A stretch of 64,000 bases of DNA, from positions 1 to 64,000 of the forward strand of contig JNJK01000023.1 of assembly GCA_000701625.1 (NCBI GenBank), read 5' to 3'. Below the pieces are notes generated by a model. The model was not told the DNA's origin, made no database searches, and saw only the letters and a list, made by a program, of their open reading frames with translations. Below are positions 1 to 9,700 of this stretch, piece after piece. Every line of letters begins with the position of its first letter. Position 1 is the first letter of the stretch. Position numbers and translations under genes: made by a program. This DNA is from Lachnospiraceae bacterium MC2017. Lineage in GTDB: Bacteria; Bacillota; Clostridia; Lachnospirales; Lachnospiraceae.

Positions 1-3000
1 GAAGTGACATTTGAGAACTATACGGGTGTCGGAGATCCTGCCGCAATAACATTTACGACAAATGGAGTTTTATCAAATCCAGGTCCATTTGGTGAGTGTC
101 CGCAGTTATTATCAATAACCCTTTCAAATCAATGTCAGAACCTTTCGTATAGGTTTGCATATAATTCTGCAAAACTGAAAACTGTGGCATGGCCAAATGA
201 GCTTAAGACCATAGGAACAGAAGCATTTAGAGGAGATACAGCTCTTGAGACAGGTAACCTGTCAAATACAGCTCTGACATCAATTGGAATCAGCGCTTTT
301 AATAATTGCTCCGCTCTTCATAATGTGTCTTTCCCTGATACCCTTGTGACGATAGGTGATTCTGCGTTCAATGGGGCAGGACTTGGAACAAGCAGTGAAT
401 ATGGAGAATTAATCATTCCGTCAAATGTTGAAACAATTGGTGCTTACGCTTTTGCAAAGTGTTTGTACCTTGAAAAAGTGGAATTTGGACCTGATAACGG
501 ATATGTAAATCCTATGTCATTGGGATCAGGATTATTCAAAAACTGCGGTCATCTTCTAAAAATAACGCTTTCTGAGCGTATTACGACTATTCCGGATAGT
601 TTTGCATCTGAATGCACTGAACTTGCACATGTTGTAATTCCGAACAGTGTAACTTCTATCGGACAAAATGCGTTTTATTTAAGCAAACTGAATTTTTCAT
701 CTGAGCTGTATGACATAATAGTAGATTCATCAAATTCGGTTGTTAGTAATTATGACTGGGCAGGAGATAACAGAAAGCTGTCGGATTCGGTTGTAGTTTC
801 TATTACCTTAAATAAATCTGAGACAGAGCTTGAAGTAGGAGACAGAGAAACACTCACAGCAACAGTAAAGATGTATCCGGAAAATGCAGCAAAGCCGGAT
901 GTTACCTGGAGCAGTGATAATTCAAATGTTGTAACAGTAGATAATGGCTTAATTGAGGCAAAGATAACCGGAAGCACAAATATCAAAGCTTCTACAAGCA
1001 GAGGAAACAGATCTGCATCCTGTGCAGTTACAGTCGTAGAGGAAGGATCATTAACAAATTGTACGGTTACATTTGACAGCAGAGGAGGTTCAGCAGTTGA
1101 ATCCCAGACTGTGGGAAGGGGTGCGACAGCTTCAAGGCCAACAGATCCTACGAGATCAGGATACACATTTGCAGGTTGGTTTACAGATGCATCCTGCACA
1201 ACAAGTTTTGATTTTAGCACACCTATTACGTCAGGGATCACGCTTTATGCCAAGTGGAATTCGGAAGGCGGCGGAGAAGATACAGATGGCTTTGTACTGG
1301 GAATAAATAATAATAACTGGTCCCACAGTAATGGAGCCAGAGGAGGTTTCGCCGGAAAGACAAATTATAAGTTCAATTCTGAAGAATATTACAAAGCTCT
1401 TATAAAGGATGAAGAATCCTATGTGTCCAGCAGTGTCAGAAAATATATGACTAACTCATGGGGAGGATCATGCTACGGAATTGCATCAACCATGGGATTG
1501 TTATATGAAGGAATTCATAGTATAGGTCAGTACTCAAGTAGTGGAGCTTCGGATTATTTCCATCTTGATAAACCTGTGAATGATAATAAATTCATGGATG
1601 CAATAACTTATTATCAGGTATCTCAATTAGTACGTTATATTAAGAGCCATGGAACTTATACTAACGGCATTGGGGGCGGAGAGTCCCTAAGCGATTTCCT
1701 AAGGAACCTCTGTGAGGCAACAAAGGATAACAACGTTGTTCTACTTGCGTATTCCGGTGGAGATATGCAGGGCGGACATGCTATCCTTGCAGTGAACAGT
1801 GAAGATAATTCTGATGGAAGCCATTTGGTGAAGCTGTATGATATGAATTCTTATAACTCAAACGGTGGGGAATTCATTTCTATGAGCATTTCTTCAGATT
1901 ATGGAAGTTTTAGATTTGAAGATGGGAACGGTAATATAATTAACGAAACAAATTACAAGCGACTTGAGTATGGTGACTGGAGCAGGATGAAGCTGTTTTC
2001 TGATTATATGACGGACTCTTCAGAAATATCTGAATCGGTGGTTTCTATGGCAGATGGACATGCGATCATTTCCATAAAGAATGATACAAAGATTACAAAT
2101 GCTGAGGGAAAGAGTATTTCCTATGAATCGGGGCAGCTTTCGGGAAATATGATCGTGTATGATGTCAATTCAATAGATGCAGATGACTTATCAAGAATTG
2201 ATTTGGAAGTGGATGACAGCGATTACTTTGTTTTAGAAGGCAACTCACAGGATGTGTCAGTAGGAAGTTCAAGAGGTTATATGTCTGTTGAGGGAAGTGG
2301 ATTTGACGGTGTAACTCTTTCCTATGATGATGGAGTGAAGATGGATGGAACAGATTATACATTCAAGGTCTTTGTTCAGACTGATAATGTCATTGAAGGC
2401 AATGAAAAAGGTTTGGCATCCATTGAAGGAAGAAGTACCGGTGAGTCCACTATTACCAGAGATGGAAACAATGTGAGAGCTGTGACTAATGGATCATTTT
2501 CCGATATTGTGACTACAAATTATGTAGGAATCAATACGGCAGAAGAAAGAATTTCCGGTGATGTTACAGAAGTTTCTGTTGATACGACACGTTCCACTGA
2601 TGGAAATGATCCGGATGATAATGGCGGTGGAAATAATAGCGGAAATGGCAGTAATGAGTCTGCAATAACTGTTTCTGACAATAAACCCATGGATTATGTA
2701 GTGGAAACAAGGGATAGTTATAAGATCGGATATTGCAGCAGTGTACCTTTCTGGGGTAAATCAAAGCCTTCACCGGAGTATTTTGGTAAGATTACTGTTT
2801 CTGTGAATGACGTCACTTATGAAGCAACAAAGATCAAGATAAATAAGAAAAAGAAGCTGATTCAGATTATTGGTCTTAATGGAGCAGATAAAGCAACTGT
2901 AAAGGCTGTAAAGAAGGCGACAAAGGGAAATAGTGGTCTTAGCTTCAATGTTAATCCGTACTATGTTAAATACACAGATGATGTTACGGTAAAGAAAAAG

Positions 3001-3141
3001 AAGAGCGGAGCGATAAGTTCTGTGAAGATCAGTATCAATGGTAAAGATTACAAAGCGAAGAAAAACGAATGGAGTGCAAATGACTCAGGTCTGATCACTT
3101 TCACGGGTGAGAATCTTAATGGAAGTTATCAGTCAAAATAA
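1..3141 (+). CDS. Secreted BspA-LRR / Ig-like / cysteine-peptidase-like protein (5' partial)
   Basis: The frame is already open at the first base and no start or ribosome site is visible, so the 5' end lies outside the window. About residues 1-250 are BspA-type leucine-rich repeats, with phrases such as TIGTEAF, SIGISAF and TIGAYAF. About 262-345 is a Big_2-type bacterial Ig fold (TWSSDN), and about 352-420 an InlB-type B repeat (SGYTFAGWF, LYAKWN). The middle has a papain-like or C39-like pattern: Cys ~491 in GGSCYGIAS, His ~593 in GGHAILAV, Asp ~614 in LYDMNS. The last ~150 residues are lysine-rich with no fold I recognise and no LPXTG signal. It is probably extracellular, in adhesion or peptide processing; the peptidase assignment is inference from three short motifs. 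Confidence 0.85.
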   Translation, partial: EVTFENYTGVGDPAAITFTTNGVLSNPGPFGECPQLLSITLSNQCQNLSYRFAYNSAKLKTVAWPNELKTIGTEAFRGDTALETGNLSNTALTSIGISAFNNCSALHNVSFPDTLVTIGDSAFNGAGLGTSSEYGELIIPSNVETIGAYAFAKCLYLEKVEFGPDNGYVNPMSLGSGLFKNCGHLLKITLSERITTIPDSFASECTELAHVVIPNSVTSIGQNAFYLSKLNFSSELYDIIVDSSNSVVSNYDWAGDNRKLSDSVVVSITLNKSETELEVGDRETLTATVKMYPENAAKPDVTWSSDNSNVVTVDNGLIEAKITGSTNIKASTSRGNRSASCAVTVVEEGSLTNCTVTFDSRGGSAVESQTVGRGATASRPTDPTRSGYTFAGWFTDASCTTSFDFSTPITSGITLYAKWNSEGGGEDTDGFVLGINNNNWSHSNGARGGFAGKTNYKFNSEEYYKALIKDEESYVSSSVRKYMTNSWGGSCYGIASTMGLLYEGIHSIGQYSSSGASDYFHLDKPVNDNKFMDAITYYQVSQLVRYIKSHGTYTNGIGGGESLSDFLRNLCEATKDNNVVLLAYSGGDMQGGHAILAVNSEDNSDGSHLVKLYDMNSYNSNGGEFISMSISSDYGSFRFEDGNGNIINETNYKRLEYGDWSRMKLFSDYMTDSSEISESVVSMADGHAIISIKNDTKITNAEGKSISYESGQLSGNMIVYDVNSIDADDLSRIDLEVDDSDYFVLEGNSQDVSVGSSRGYMSVEGSGFDGVTLSYDDGVKMDGTDYTFKVFVQTDNVIEGNEKGLASIEGRSTGESTITRDGNNVRAVTNGSFSDIVTTNYVGINTAEERISGDVTEVSVDTTRSTDGNDPDDNGGGNNSGNGSNESAITVSDNKPMDYVVETRDSYKIGYCSSVPFWGKSKPSPEYFGKITVSVNDVTYEATKIKINKKKKLIQIIGLNGADKATVKAVKKATKGNSGLSFNVNPYYVKYTDDVTVKKKKSGAISSVKISINGKDYKAKKNEWSANDSGLITFTGENLNGSYQSK

Positions 3142-3180
3142 CCATTCTTAAGAACGGAACGGCGTAGCCAATAGCATTTA

Positions 3181-3220
3181 TATGACCGGAAGTGAGCGAT
3201 TACTTCCGGTCATATTTTTT
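3181..3220 (+). terminator. Rho-independent terminator of the LRR protein gene
   Basis: A perfect stem TATGACCGGAAGT / ACTTCCGGTCATA encloses an 8-base loop and is followed by TTTTTT. It starts about 40 bases after the stop codon of the upstream gene. Confidence 0.9.
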
Positions 3221-3345
3221 ATGCTTCAAGCCATATGTAGACCAATTTCTGATACCCGGTAAATTTGGAGTTGAAGGATAAAGGGGCATATATTATCAAG
3301 CCGGGTTCTGCGATCGAAAGATTCTCTTTGGGATTGTCATTAACG

Positions 3346-3377
3346 AAAAAACAGAGCAGTGCATAATCACACTGCTC
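3346..3377 (-). terminator. Terminator overlapping the 3' end of the formyltransferase gene
   Basis: Read on the minus strand, GGAGCAGTG pairs with CACTGCTCT and is followed by TTTTTT. The left arm consists of the last coding codons and the loop contains the TGA stop, so transcription ends within a few bases of the end of translation. Confidence 0.75.
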
Positions 3378-4203
3378 CGTCGAGACTCAGATAAAATGTA
3401 AATCCATCTTTACTGATCACGTATTCACTTTCTGATGCTTCAGATTTATCGTTGTCTTTAAGGATCCTATACTCACTGATACGTCGCTCCGATCCGTCAA
3501 TGATAACCCTGGGCTTTCCCATCACTTCCAGAAGATCATAATCCATTGCACGAAGAAAACGTGAAATATGAACGCCGTCCCACTCCGGATGCAGCAAGCC
3601 GTCTGCCGGTACGTCCTTTGCATAGCGGATCAAACGCCCCTCGCTTACCGGCTGAACCACTCCCTGTTTATCCGGTATTGATGATAGTGGCAATAGCTCT
3701 TTTAATGCACTGACAGCTTCTCTATTAAGGAGTTTCAAAAGTTTTAGAGAAGTTGTCTCATCCGTAACCGGTACAGATTTTTGCACGAGTATGTTTCCGC
3801 TGTCCGTTCCTGCATCTATCCTGTGCCAGGTTATCCCCGCTTCCGTATCGCCATCATAAATCGTCCATGCTTCGGCATTTCTGCCCGGATGCGCAGGCAG
3901 CAAAGCATGATGAAGATTTACCATCGTAAAATTATCTTTAGCAACGATATCTGCCGGGATCAGATATGGATTATTCACCGAAAATAAAATAGCGTATTCC
4001 GTTTCTTCCCGCAGTATTCCAAATAATTCCTGCTTGCTTCCGGTTTTTGCATGATATTTTTCAGCTCTATGCAGATCTGATGGTGTATGACCTGTTTCCA
4101 AAATTTTCATCGGAAGTGCCGAAGAATCTTTTTTCACAAGATTCGCACACTGATACATAAGTCCAGATGATCCCATGAAATAGACTTTTTTAAGCACATT
4201 CAT
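3367..4203 (-). CDS. Formyltransferase family protein (Fmt/ArnA-N-like)
   Basis: This is a 278-residue protein of the N10-formyltetrahydrofolate-dependent formyltransferase family. The catalytic region is clear: NLHHALLPAHPGRNAE carries the Asn and His, and HRIDAGTDSGNIL carries the Asp. It is shorter than methionyl-tRNA formyltransferase and lacks that enzyme's usual C-terminal domain, so a small amino compound or carrier-bound aminoacyl group is a likelier substrate than Met-tRNA. I chose the ATG at 4203, which overlaps the upstream adenylation gene by 14 bases; an in-frame start at 4263 would run far into that gene. The pair is probably one operon. The substrate is unknown. Confidence 0.85.
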   Translation of the reverse strand: MNVLKKVYFMGSSGLMYQCANLVKKDSSALPMKILETGHTPSDLHRAEKYHAKTGSKQELFGILREETEYAILFSVNNPYLIPADIVAKDNFTMVNLHHALLPAHPGRNAEAWTIYDGDTEAGITWHRIDAGTDSGNILVQKSVPVTDETTSLKLLKLLNREAVSALKELLPLSSIPDKQGVVQPVSEGRLIRYAKDVPADGLLHPEWDGVHISRFLRAMDYDLLEVMGKPRVIIDGSERRISEYRILKDNDKSEASESEYVISKDGFTFYLSLDGAV

Positions 4204-5731
4204 TTCCACTGTCCTCATCCTGTACTGCCATTTCAAGAAGTTTCTTTCTATCAATCTTACCATGCGCTGTCAGAGGAAGCCTTACATAATAAATAAATTT
4301 TTGAGGGAACATGTACTTTGGAACCTTAGCTGAAAGTACTTTTATGATCTCATCACGACCTTCCTGCCCTTCATAGCAGCAGATTATCTTCTCATTTTCC
4401 TGATCATATACACAACAGCATCTTTCAACATTCGGTGCCGCATTTATATTTCGTTCGATTTCCTGCAGCTCTATTCTATGCCCAAAATGTTTTATCTGGA
4501 AATCCTTTCTGGCAACATAGCAGAGCTCACCATTCTCATCATACCGCGCGAGATCTCCCGTCCTGTAGATCCTGTTTCCGAATCCTGTAAGGAAAGGATT
4601 TTGAGGAAAAGCCTCTTCAGTTTTTTCGGACATATTCCAGTATCCGAGAGCCAGACCAGTTCCCTCTACGCAAAGTTCACCTGCCACATTAGGCTTATTG
4701 ATCTTTTTTCCATCTTCATCCATAAGAAAAACTCTGGTATTTCGAAACGCTCTTCCAATTGGGATGATCTCATCATCAGCAAAATGGCGCTTCACTTCAT
4801 AATATGTACAATTGCAGGTTATTTCTGTCGGACCATACAGATTTACAAAACGAGCAAACGGAAAATGCTCCTGCCAATAAGTAAGCGTATGAACAGGCAT
4901 TACTTCTCCGGAAAACATAAGATAACGGAGATTTATCCGATTTTCAGACCTATTTTCACCAAATACATCAAATCTGGAGATTATATTAGCTGCTGATACA
5001 GCCCAGATAAGCGTATTTATTCCTCTTTCAGATAAATACTCTGCCATCATTCCGGGCATTGCAAACATTTTCTTCGGAATGATATGGATAGTTCCTCCAA
5101 CCGCAAGAGAATTGTAAATATCTTTTACAGATACATCAAAATCAAAAGGTGCCTGATTGCCGAATACACAATCTTCGTCAAAGTCGAAGGCATCTTTAAA
5201 CGCATCTGTAAGATCTAATACAGATTTATGAGAGATGAGTACTCCCTTTGGTACACCGGTAGATCCGGAAGTAAAAATCGTGTAAAGAGGATCCGTATCT
5301 ATAGAATCTTCACGGATTTCATCCAGCACATCTGCTTCCGCTACGGAATTATCCAATATATCTGCTATACGAACCGCACCTTCAACATCTTTTCCTCTTC
5401 TACGCGTATCTATGATGCACACAGGATCGAGACTGTTTATGATGCTGTTTCTCCTGTCTTCCGGAAAATCCGGCCCGATCGATGCATAAAAATTACCACT
5501 GTACAGGATTCCGAAAAATGCGATAAGTGTCTCAACATTTCTATCGATCAAAACCGCTGCCGCACGATTTCTTTCTCCACAAGATCTGTTTTTTGCGATC
5601 CATGTCCCGACTTTCTTTGCCTCCGACACAAGCTCTGTGTATGAAAGGCTTCTCTTTTCATCTGAAATAGCGATCTTTTCCGGATATTTTGCAGCTGACT
5701 CCTCTAATAGACACAGTACACTTTCTCGCAT
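4190..5731 (-). CDS. Stand-alone amino-acid adenylation enzyme (DltA-like AMP-ligase)
   Basis: This is a 513-residue ANL-superfamily adenylation domain. Core motifs are visible in order: FTSGSTGVPKGV (A3), NQAPFDFDVSVKDIY (A4, very DltA-like), NLYGPTEITCNC (A5), GELCVEGTGLALGYW (A6), YRTGDLARY (A7) and a C-terminal GKIDRKKLL (A10 lysine). The protein stops directly after A10, with no fused carrier protein, and no dltB, dltC or dltD lies nearby. Where DltA has FCGEV in the substrate pocket this protein has FSGEV, so D-alanine is not assured. GGAGATC precedes the ATG. With the overlapping formyltransferase it suggests activation and then N-formylation of an amino acid, which is inference. Confidence 0.88.
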   Translation of the reverse strand: MRESVLCLLEESAAKYPEKIAISDEKRSLSYTELVSEAKKVGTWIAKNRSCGERNRAAAVLIDRNVETLIAFFGILYSGNFYASIGPDFPEDRRNSIINSLDPVCIIDTRRRGKDVEGAVRIADILDNSVAEADVLDEIREDSIDTDPLYTIFTSGSTGVPKGVLISHKSVLDLTDAFKDAFDFDEDCVFGNQAPFDFDVSVKDIYNSLAVGGTIHIIPKKMFAMPGMMAEYLSERGINTLIWAVSAANIISRFDVFGENRSENRINLRYLMFSGEVMPVHTLTYWQEHFPFARFVNLYGPTEITCNCTYYEVKRHFADDEIIPIGRAFRNTRVFLMDEDGKKINKPNVAGELCVEGTGLALGYWNMSEKTEEAFPQNPFLTGFGNRIYRTGDLARYDENGELCYVARKDFQIKHFGHRIELQEIERNINAAPNVERCCCVYDQENEKIICCYEGQEGRDEIIKVLSAKVPKYMFPQKFIYYVRLPLTAHGKIDRKKLLEMAVQDEDSGNECA

Positions 5732-5761
5732 GTTGATCTCCTGCTGTATAAGCTATTGTTT

Positions 5762-5791
5762 ATAATAATATAATCTATGGGTAATACTCAA
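5762..5791 (-). promoter_or_regulatory. Possible sigma-A promoter for the adenylation-formyltransferase operon
   Basis: On the minus strand TTGAGT is followed after 18 bases by TATTAT, about 30 bases upstream of the start codon. Both boxes are imperfect and the region is AT-rich, so the assignment is weak. Confidence 0.35.
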
Positions 5792-5955
5792 TTCTATAAT
5801 ACTCATATATCAGGATTCGTCAAGACCGAAAAGATGCACGTACCTCCTGATCACGCACCAAATTTTATACAAAACACAATGTACGATCGCCCCTAAGACA
5901 AGCCGATAAACAATGTGAAAACAATCATTGTACCTGTGTACAGATAGGAGAAGCC

Positions 5956-6396
5956 ATGGACGTCTCTCTCAAAAATTGTAAAGAATGTGGCCATATATTT
6001 CAGTATCCGGGGTTCGGTGACCGGATCTGTCCGGATTGCAAAAAAATAGAAGACCGCGCATTCCAGCGAGTAAAAGATTTTCTGTTTGACTATCCCGGGG
6101 CAACACTATACATTACGGCAGAAACCTGTGAAGTCACTCCGGACAGGATAAGAAAGTGGCTTAGGGAAGAAAGACTGCAGTATGTGGAAATAACCGGTAC
6201 GGGGTTAACGTGCGATCATTGCGGCAAACCTCTCACATCCGGTAGATTCTGTGCGGACTGTAAATACAGATTTGCAAAAGAAGCAGGAACTGCAAGAGAT
6301 TATACGGAAAAAGCCCAGAAGGAAGCGGAAAAAGAAAAAGAAATGGGAACCGGATCCAAAATGTTTTTCCTCGGAAGAGGAAGAAGAGGCAGGTAG
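5956..6396 (+). CDS. YvyF-like flagellar-operon zinc-ribbon protein (paralogue 1)
   Basis: This is a 146-residue protein with two Cys pairs at the N-terminus (CKECG, CPDCK), a helical middle containing IRKWLREERL, and two further pairs (CDHCGKP, CADC). The layout matches the YvyF / TIGR03826 family, which in Bacillus lies between comFC and flgM. A second copy at 31028 sits in that classical position, so this one is an isolated paralogue. Both copies share the central LREERL motif and a GSKM-x-FL tail followed by basic residues, here GRGRRGR. TAGGAG lies 6 bases before the ATG. The function is unknown; a motility-linked regulatory or chaperone-like role is possible. Confidence 0.8.
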   Translation: MDVSLKNCKECGHIFQYPGFGDRICPDCKKIEDRAFQRVKDFLFDYPGATLYITAETCEVTPDRIRKWLREERLQYVEITGTGLTCDHCGKPLTSGRFCADCKYRFAKEAGTARDYTEKAQKEAEKEKEMGTGSKMFFLGRGRRGR

Positions 6397-6531
6397 GGGT
6401 ATATGTACAAAAATATGTTACGTACCTGCCGTATACCAATTAACATATTTGCATAGAAATGTTGTTTTAAATGTAAAAATGACTTGCTTTTAAAAAATAA
6501 TGGTATTGTTTAAAAAGACTAAAATATTTAA

Positions 6532-6579
6532 GCGTTGTATGCATTAACTTGATTAGTTGTGCATATAACGCTTGTTTTT
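6532..6579 (+). terminator. Terminator or attenuator between the YvyF paralogue and the GH43 gene
   Basis: GCGTTGTATGCA pairs over 12 positions (one G-U) with TGCATATAACGC around a 16-base loop and is followed by TTGTTTTT. It is the main structure in the 349-base gap 6397-6745. It probably ends the upstream transcript, but if the GH43 gene is transcribed from further upstream it would act as an attenuator. Confidence 0.65.
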
Positions 6580-6635
6580 GCACAAAATTATATACAATAT
6601 TACCCTTGGCGCATTGCTCCATATAGAAGGATTTG

Positions 6636-6654
6636 TTAAGATTGTCTTAAGATT
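6636..6654 (+). promoter_or_regulatory. 11-bp-spaced TTAAGATT direct repeat upstream of the GH43 gene
   Basis: TTAAGATT occurs twice with an 11-base period (6636-6643 and 6647-6654), one helical turn apart and about 92 bases before the GH43 start. Tandem sites with this spacing are typical for OmpR/PhoB-type response regulators. No clear -35 box lies downstream, as expected for an activated promoter. The regulator is unknown. Confidence 0.35.
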
Positions 6655-6745
6655 CGTACATGCATTGTCTGATAGTTGTCTGTTTGAGGGAGAAAAAGCA
6701 TACAAAGAGGTGCGTACGAGTTGCAATCTTATGGGAGGTCTTTTT

Positions 6746-9700
6746 ATGGGAAGAAGGACAAAGAAACTGATGGTTCTGCTTCTGTCGGGGGCGATGACGG
6801 TATCACCGCTCGGTACGGCAGTCGGTGCAGCAAATGTACTGGCATCGGAAAAGAAGCCGGGAGAGGAAACAAAGGAGGAAAAAACTACCGAAGGAACAAC
6901 TGAAAAAACATCAGAGGAAAATGCTTCCATTATAGCAGAATTTAACTTTGATGATGAAGCTGGTTTCAAGGGTGCAGGTGCAGTAGCAAAACCGCAGAAT
7001 GGTTATGAACTCACAGAAGATGCCGTAAGCGGAAAAGCACTGAAGCTCGATGTAAATGAGAAACAGTGGCTCGATGTAAAGGGCGAAGACGGAAAGAACG
7101 TACTTAGCGGTAAGGATGAATTAACCGTTAATTATTGGGTAAAAGCAGAGAATACAGCTGATGCATATCAGGGGTGGACATTCTATGCAGCATCAAAAGA
7201 GCATGCGAAGCCCGAACATCCTAATGAAAAGTATCTTGCGATAATCGACACAAAGAAGAGTATCGAAGTACAGAGATGGAATAATGATAACGGCAGAAAG
7301 CCTACTATCAAATCGGAAGATGATTATTCCGGATGGAAGATGGTTACCATCACAGAAAGCAAAGATACATCCAAGCTCTATGTGAATGGAGAGCTTAAGG
7401 GCACACTTGAAGGTCAGCCGGAACTTTCAAAGAGCATCGGCGGAGACGACGGTGTTTTCCAGATCGGTAAAGCAAACTGGGATGACGGTGAGTTCCTGAA
7501 TGCGACACTGGATAATTATAAAGTGTATTCGGGAGTACTTTCTGAGGAAAAGATAGCTGATCTTTATGCAAAGGAAAAGGCTCAGCTTGATGAGACTCAG
7601 AAGGCACTTAAGGAAAAAGAGGAAGAAGAAAATAATCTTACGGATGAAGAGCGCGTAGCAGCTGATGTGAAGGCACTTGAGATTCCGAATGCAGATGATA
7701 TCCGCGGAAACATCTATCTCGCAGAGACAGGAGAAAAGGGCTCAAAGATCACATGGAAGTCCTCTGATGCGGAAGTGATCTCTGATAAGGATAAAGGTGA
7801 GAAAAAGGCTGGTGTCGTAAACCGTCAGGATAAGGACACAAATGTAAAGCTCACAGCTACAGTTACCTACGGTGAAGTAACAGATACAAAGGAAATCGAG
7901 GTTACTGTAAGGAAGGCTGTTGAAAAGAAAAAGACTACACACTATCTTTTCGCAAACTTTAAGGGCGAAGGCTTATCAGATGGAGAGCAGATCTATTTCG
8001 ATGACAGTGAAGATGGTCTTCACTGGAATGCTCTCAATAATGGCAAGCCCGTTTTCGAGTCAAAGTATGGTGAAAAGGGGCTTAGAGATCCTTTCATCAT
8101 CCGTTCCCCTGAGGGAGATAAATTCTACATCATTGCAACTGACTTAAAGATCCATGGAAACGGAAACTGGGGACGAGCTGTTGACAGCGGCAGTAAGTAC
8201 ATCGAGGTATTCGAGTCTACGGATCTCGTAAACTGGACAAATCAGCGCCATGTAAGAGTTTCCATAGATGATGCAGGATGTACATGGGCTCCGGAAGCTT
8301 TCTATGATGAAGAAAGAGGCGAATACTTCGTATTCTGGGCTTCTCACGTAAATGGACGTCACCATATCTACTACTGCACAACACGTGATTTCTATAATTT
8401 CTCTGAGACAAAAGAGTGGATCACACTCAAGAATAAAGACGGAGAAGTTACGGACATTATTGATACAACCATCAATTCCGAAAAAGATGAGAATGGAAAG
8501 ATCACTTATTACAGAATGTCCAAGGTAGAGGCCGGCGATAACGGTATAATTGACGAGGGCGATCCGAAGGGCGGAAAGTTTGAGATGATCGAGAAGTCCG
8601 ATTCCCTCTACGGAAACTGGACAAGAGTAAAGTCAAAGTACCTTAACGATCAGGTTCATGTTGAAGGCGGCACAATGTTCCGCTTCAATGATGACGACGC
8701 TGATGCAGAGCATAAGTGGTGCCTGCTCCTTGATAACTACGGTGGAATCGGATATTATCCGTCATACACAAATGATCTTGCAAGTGGTGAGTTTACAAGA
8801 TATGACTCTGATGAGTATAAGTTCACAACAAGACTTCGTCACGGAACAGTAATCCAGATCACTGATGAAGAATACGAAGCACTTGGCAAGAAGTACGGCA
8901 GAACCGTTGAAGAAGAAAAAGAAGAATATAAGCAGACAGAACCCACAAAGCTTGTTGCAGAGTATTCTCTTGAAAATGCGGAGTCTGTAGCAGACGGAAC
9001 AGTGCTCAAGAACTCAGCAGAAAATGGAAACAATGCTGTTATCAAGGGTACAGGTGCGAAAGTAAAGAACGGCGCTCTTTTTCTTCCCGGTGGTTCTTAT
9101 GACAGTGGAAAAGCATATGTAGAACTTCCTGCAGAAATGTTTAAGGGACAGGATTTCCTGACAATGTCTCTCTGGCTCAAGAATGAGACAGGTGCCGGCG
9201 ATTACTGTGCTATGTACATGGGAGAAGATTCCAGCAAGTGGAATACCAGTGGACAGCCGGGACTTTACCACATCCTGAATCCATGCAATCCGAGTGGATA
9301 TTTCAAGTCAGTAATGACAAAGTCAAGAAGTGACGTTTCACCCTGGTCAAATGAAACAGGTGTATCTTCAACAAAGACAGATTCTGACTGGCATCTTTAT
9401 ACAACAGTTATTTCCGGAAACCGCATCACAGGCTACTATGATGGCAAGAAGGTTCACAGTGAGTCAACTGATGACATGACTGTTACAGGCTTCGGAGATG
9501 CACTTGCAGCATATATCGGAAGATCAGGCTACAAGGGTGACAAGCTCTATAAGGGCGGCGTATTTGATGTAAAGATTTATCAGGGTGCTCTTACAGCAAA
9601 AGAAGTTGAAGAACTTTACGACGAAAGTAAAGACAAGATTCCTACAGAAACAGAAGAGGAAGAAACATATGTAGCACCTACATCTGATGTAAAGGCAACA

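Noticed and set aside
5929-5942. TGTAC-CTGT-GTACA as a possible LexA or operator site
   Set aside because: It does not fit the GAAC-N4-GTTC Firmicutes SOS box and is too short to support on its own.
6388-6430. GGCAGGTA/TACCTGCC inverted repeat at the end of the first YvyF gene
   Set aside because: The stem is only 8 bp, the loop is long and no T run follows; the hairpin at 6532-6579 is a better terminator.
6572-6745. TTG-started N-terminal extension of the GH43 protein
   Set aside because: There is no ribosome site, the stretch overlaps the terminator T run, and a proper signal peptide with GGGAGG begins at 6746.
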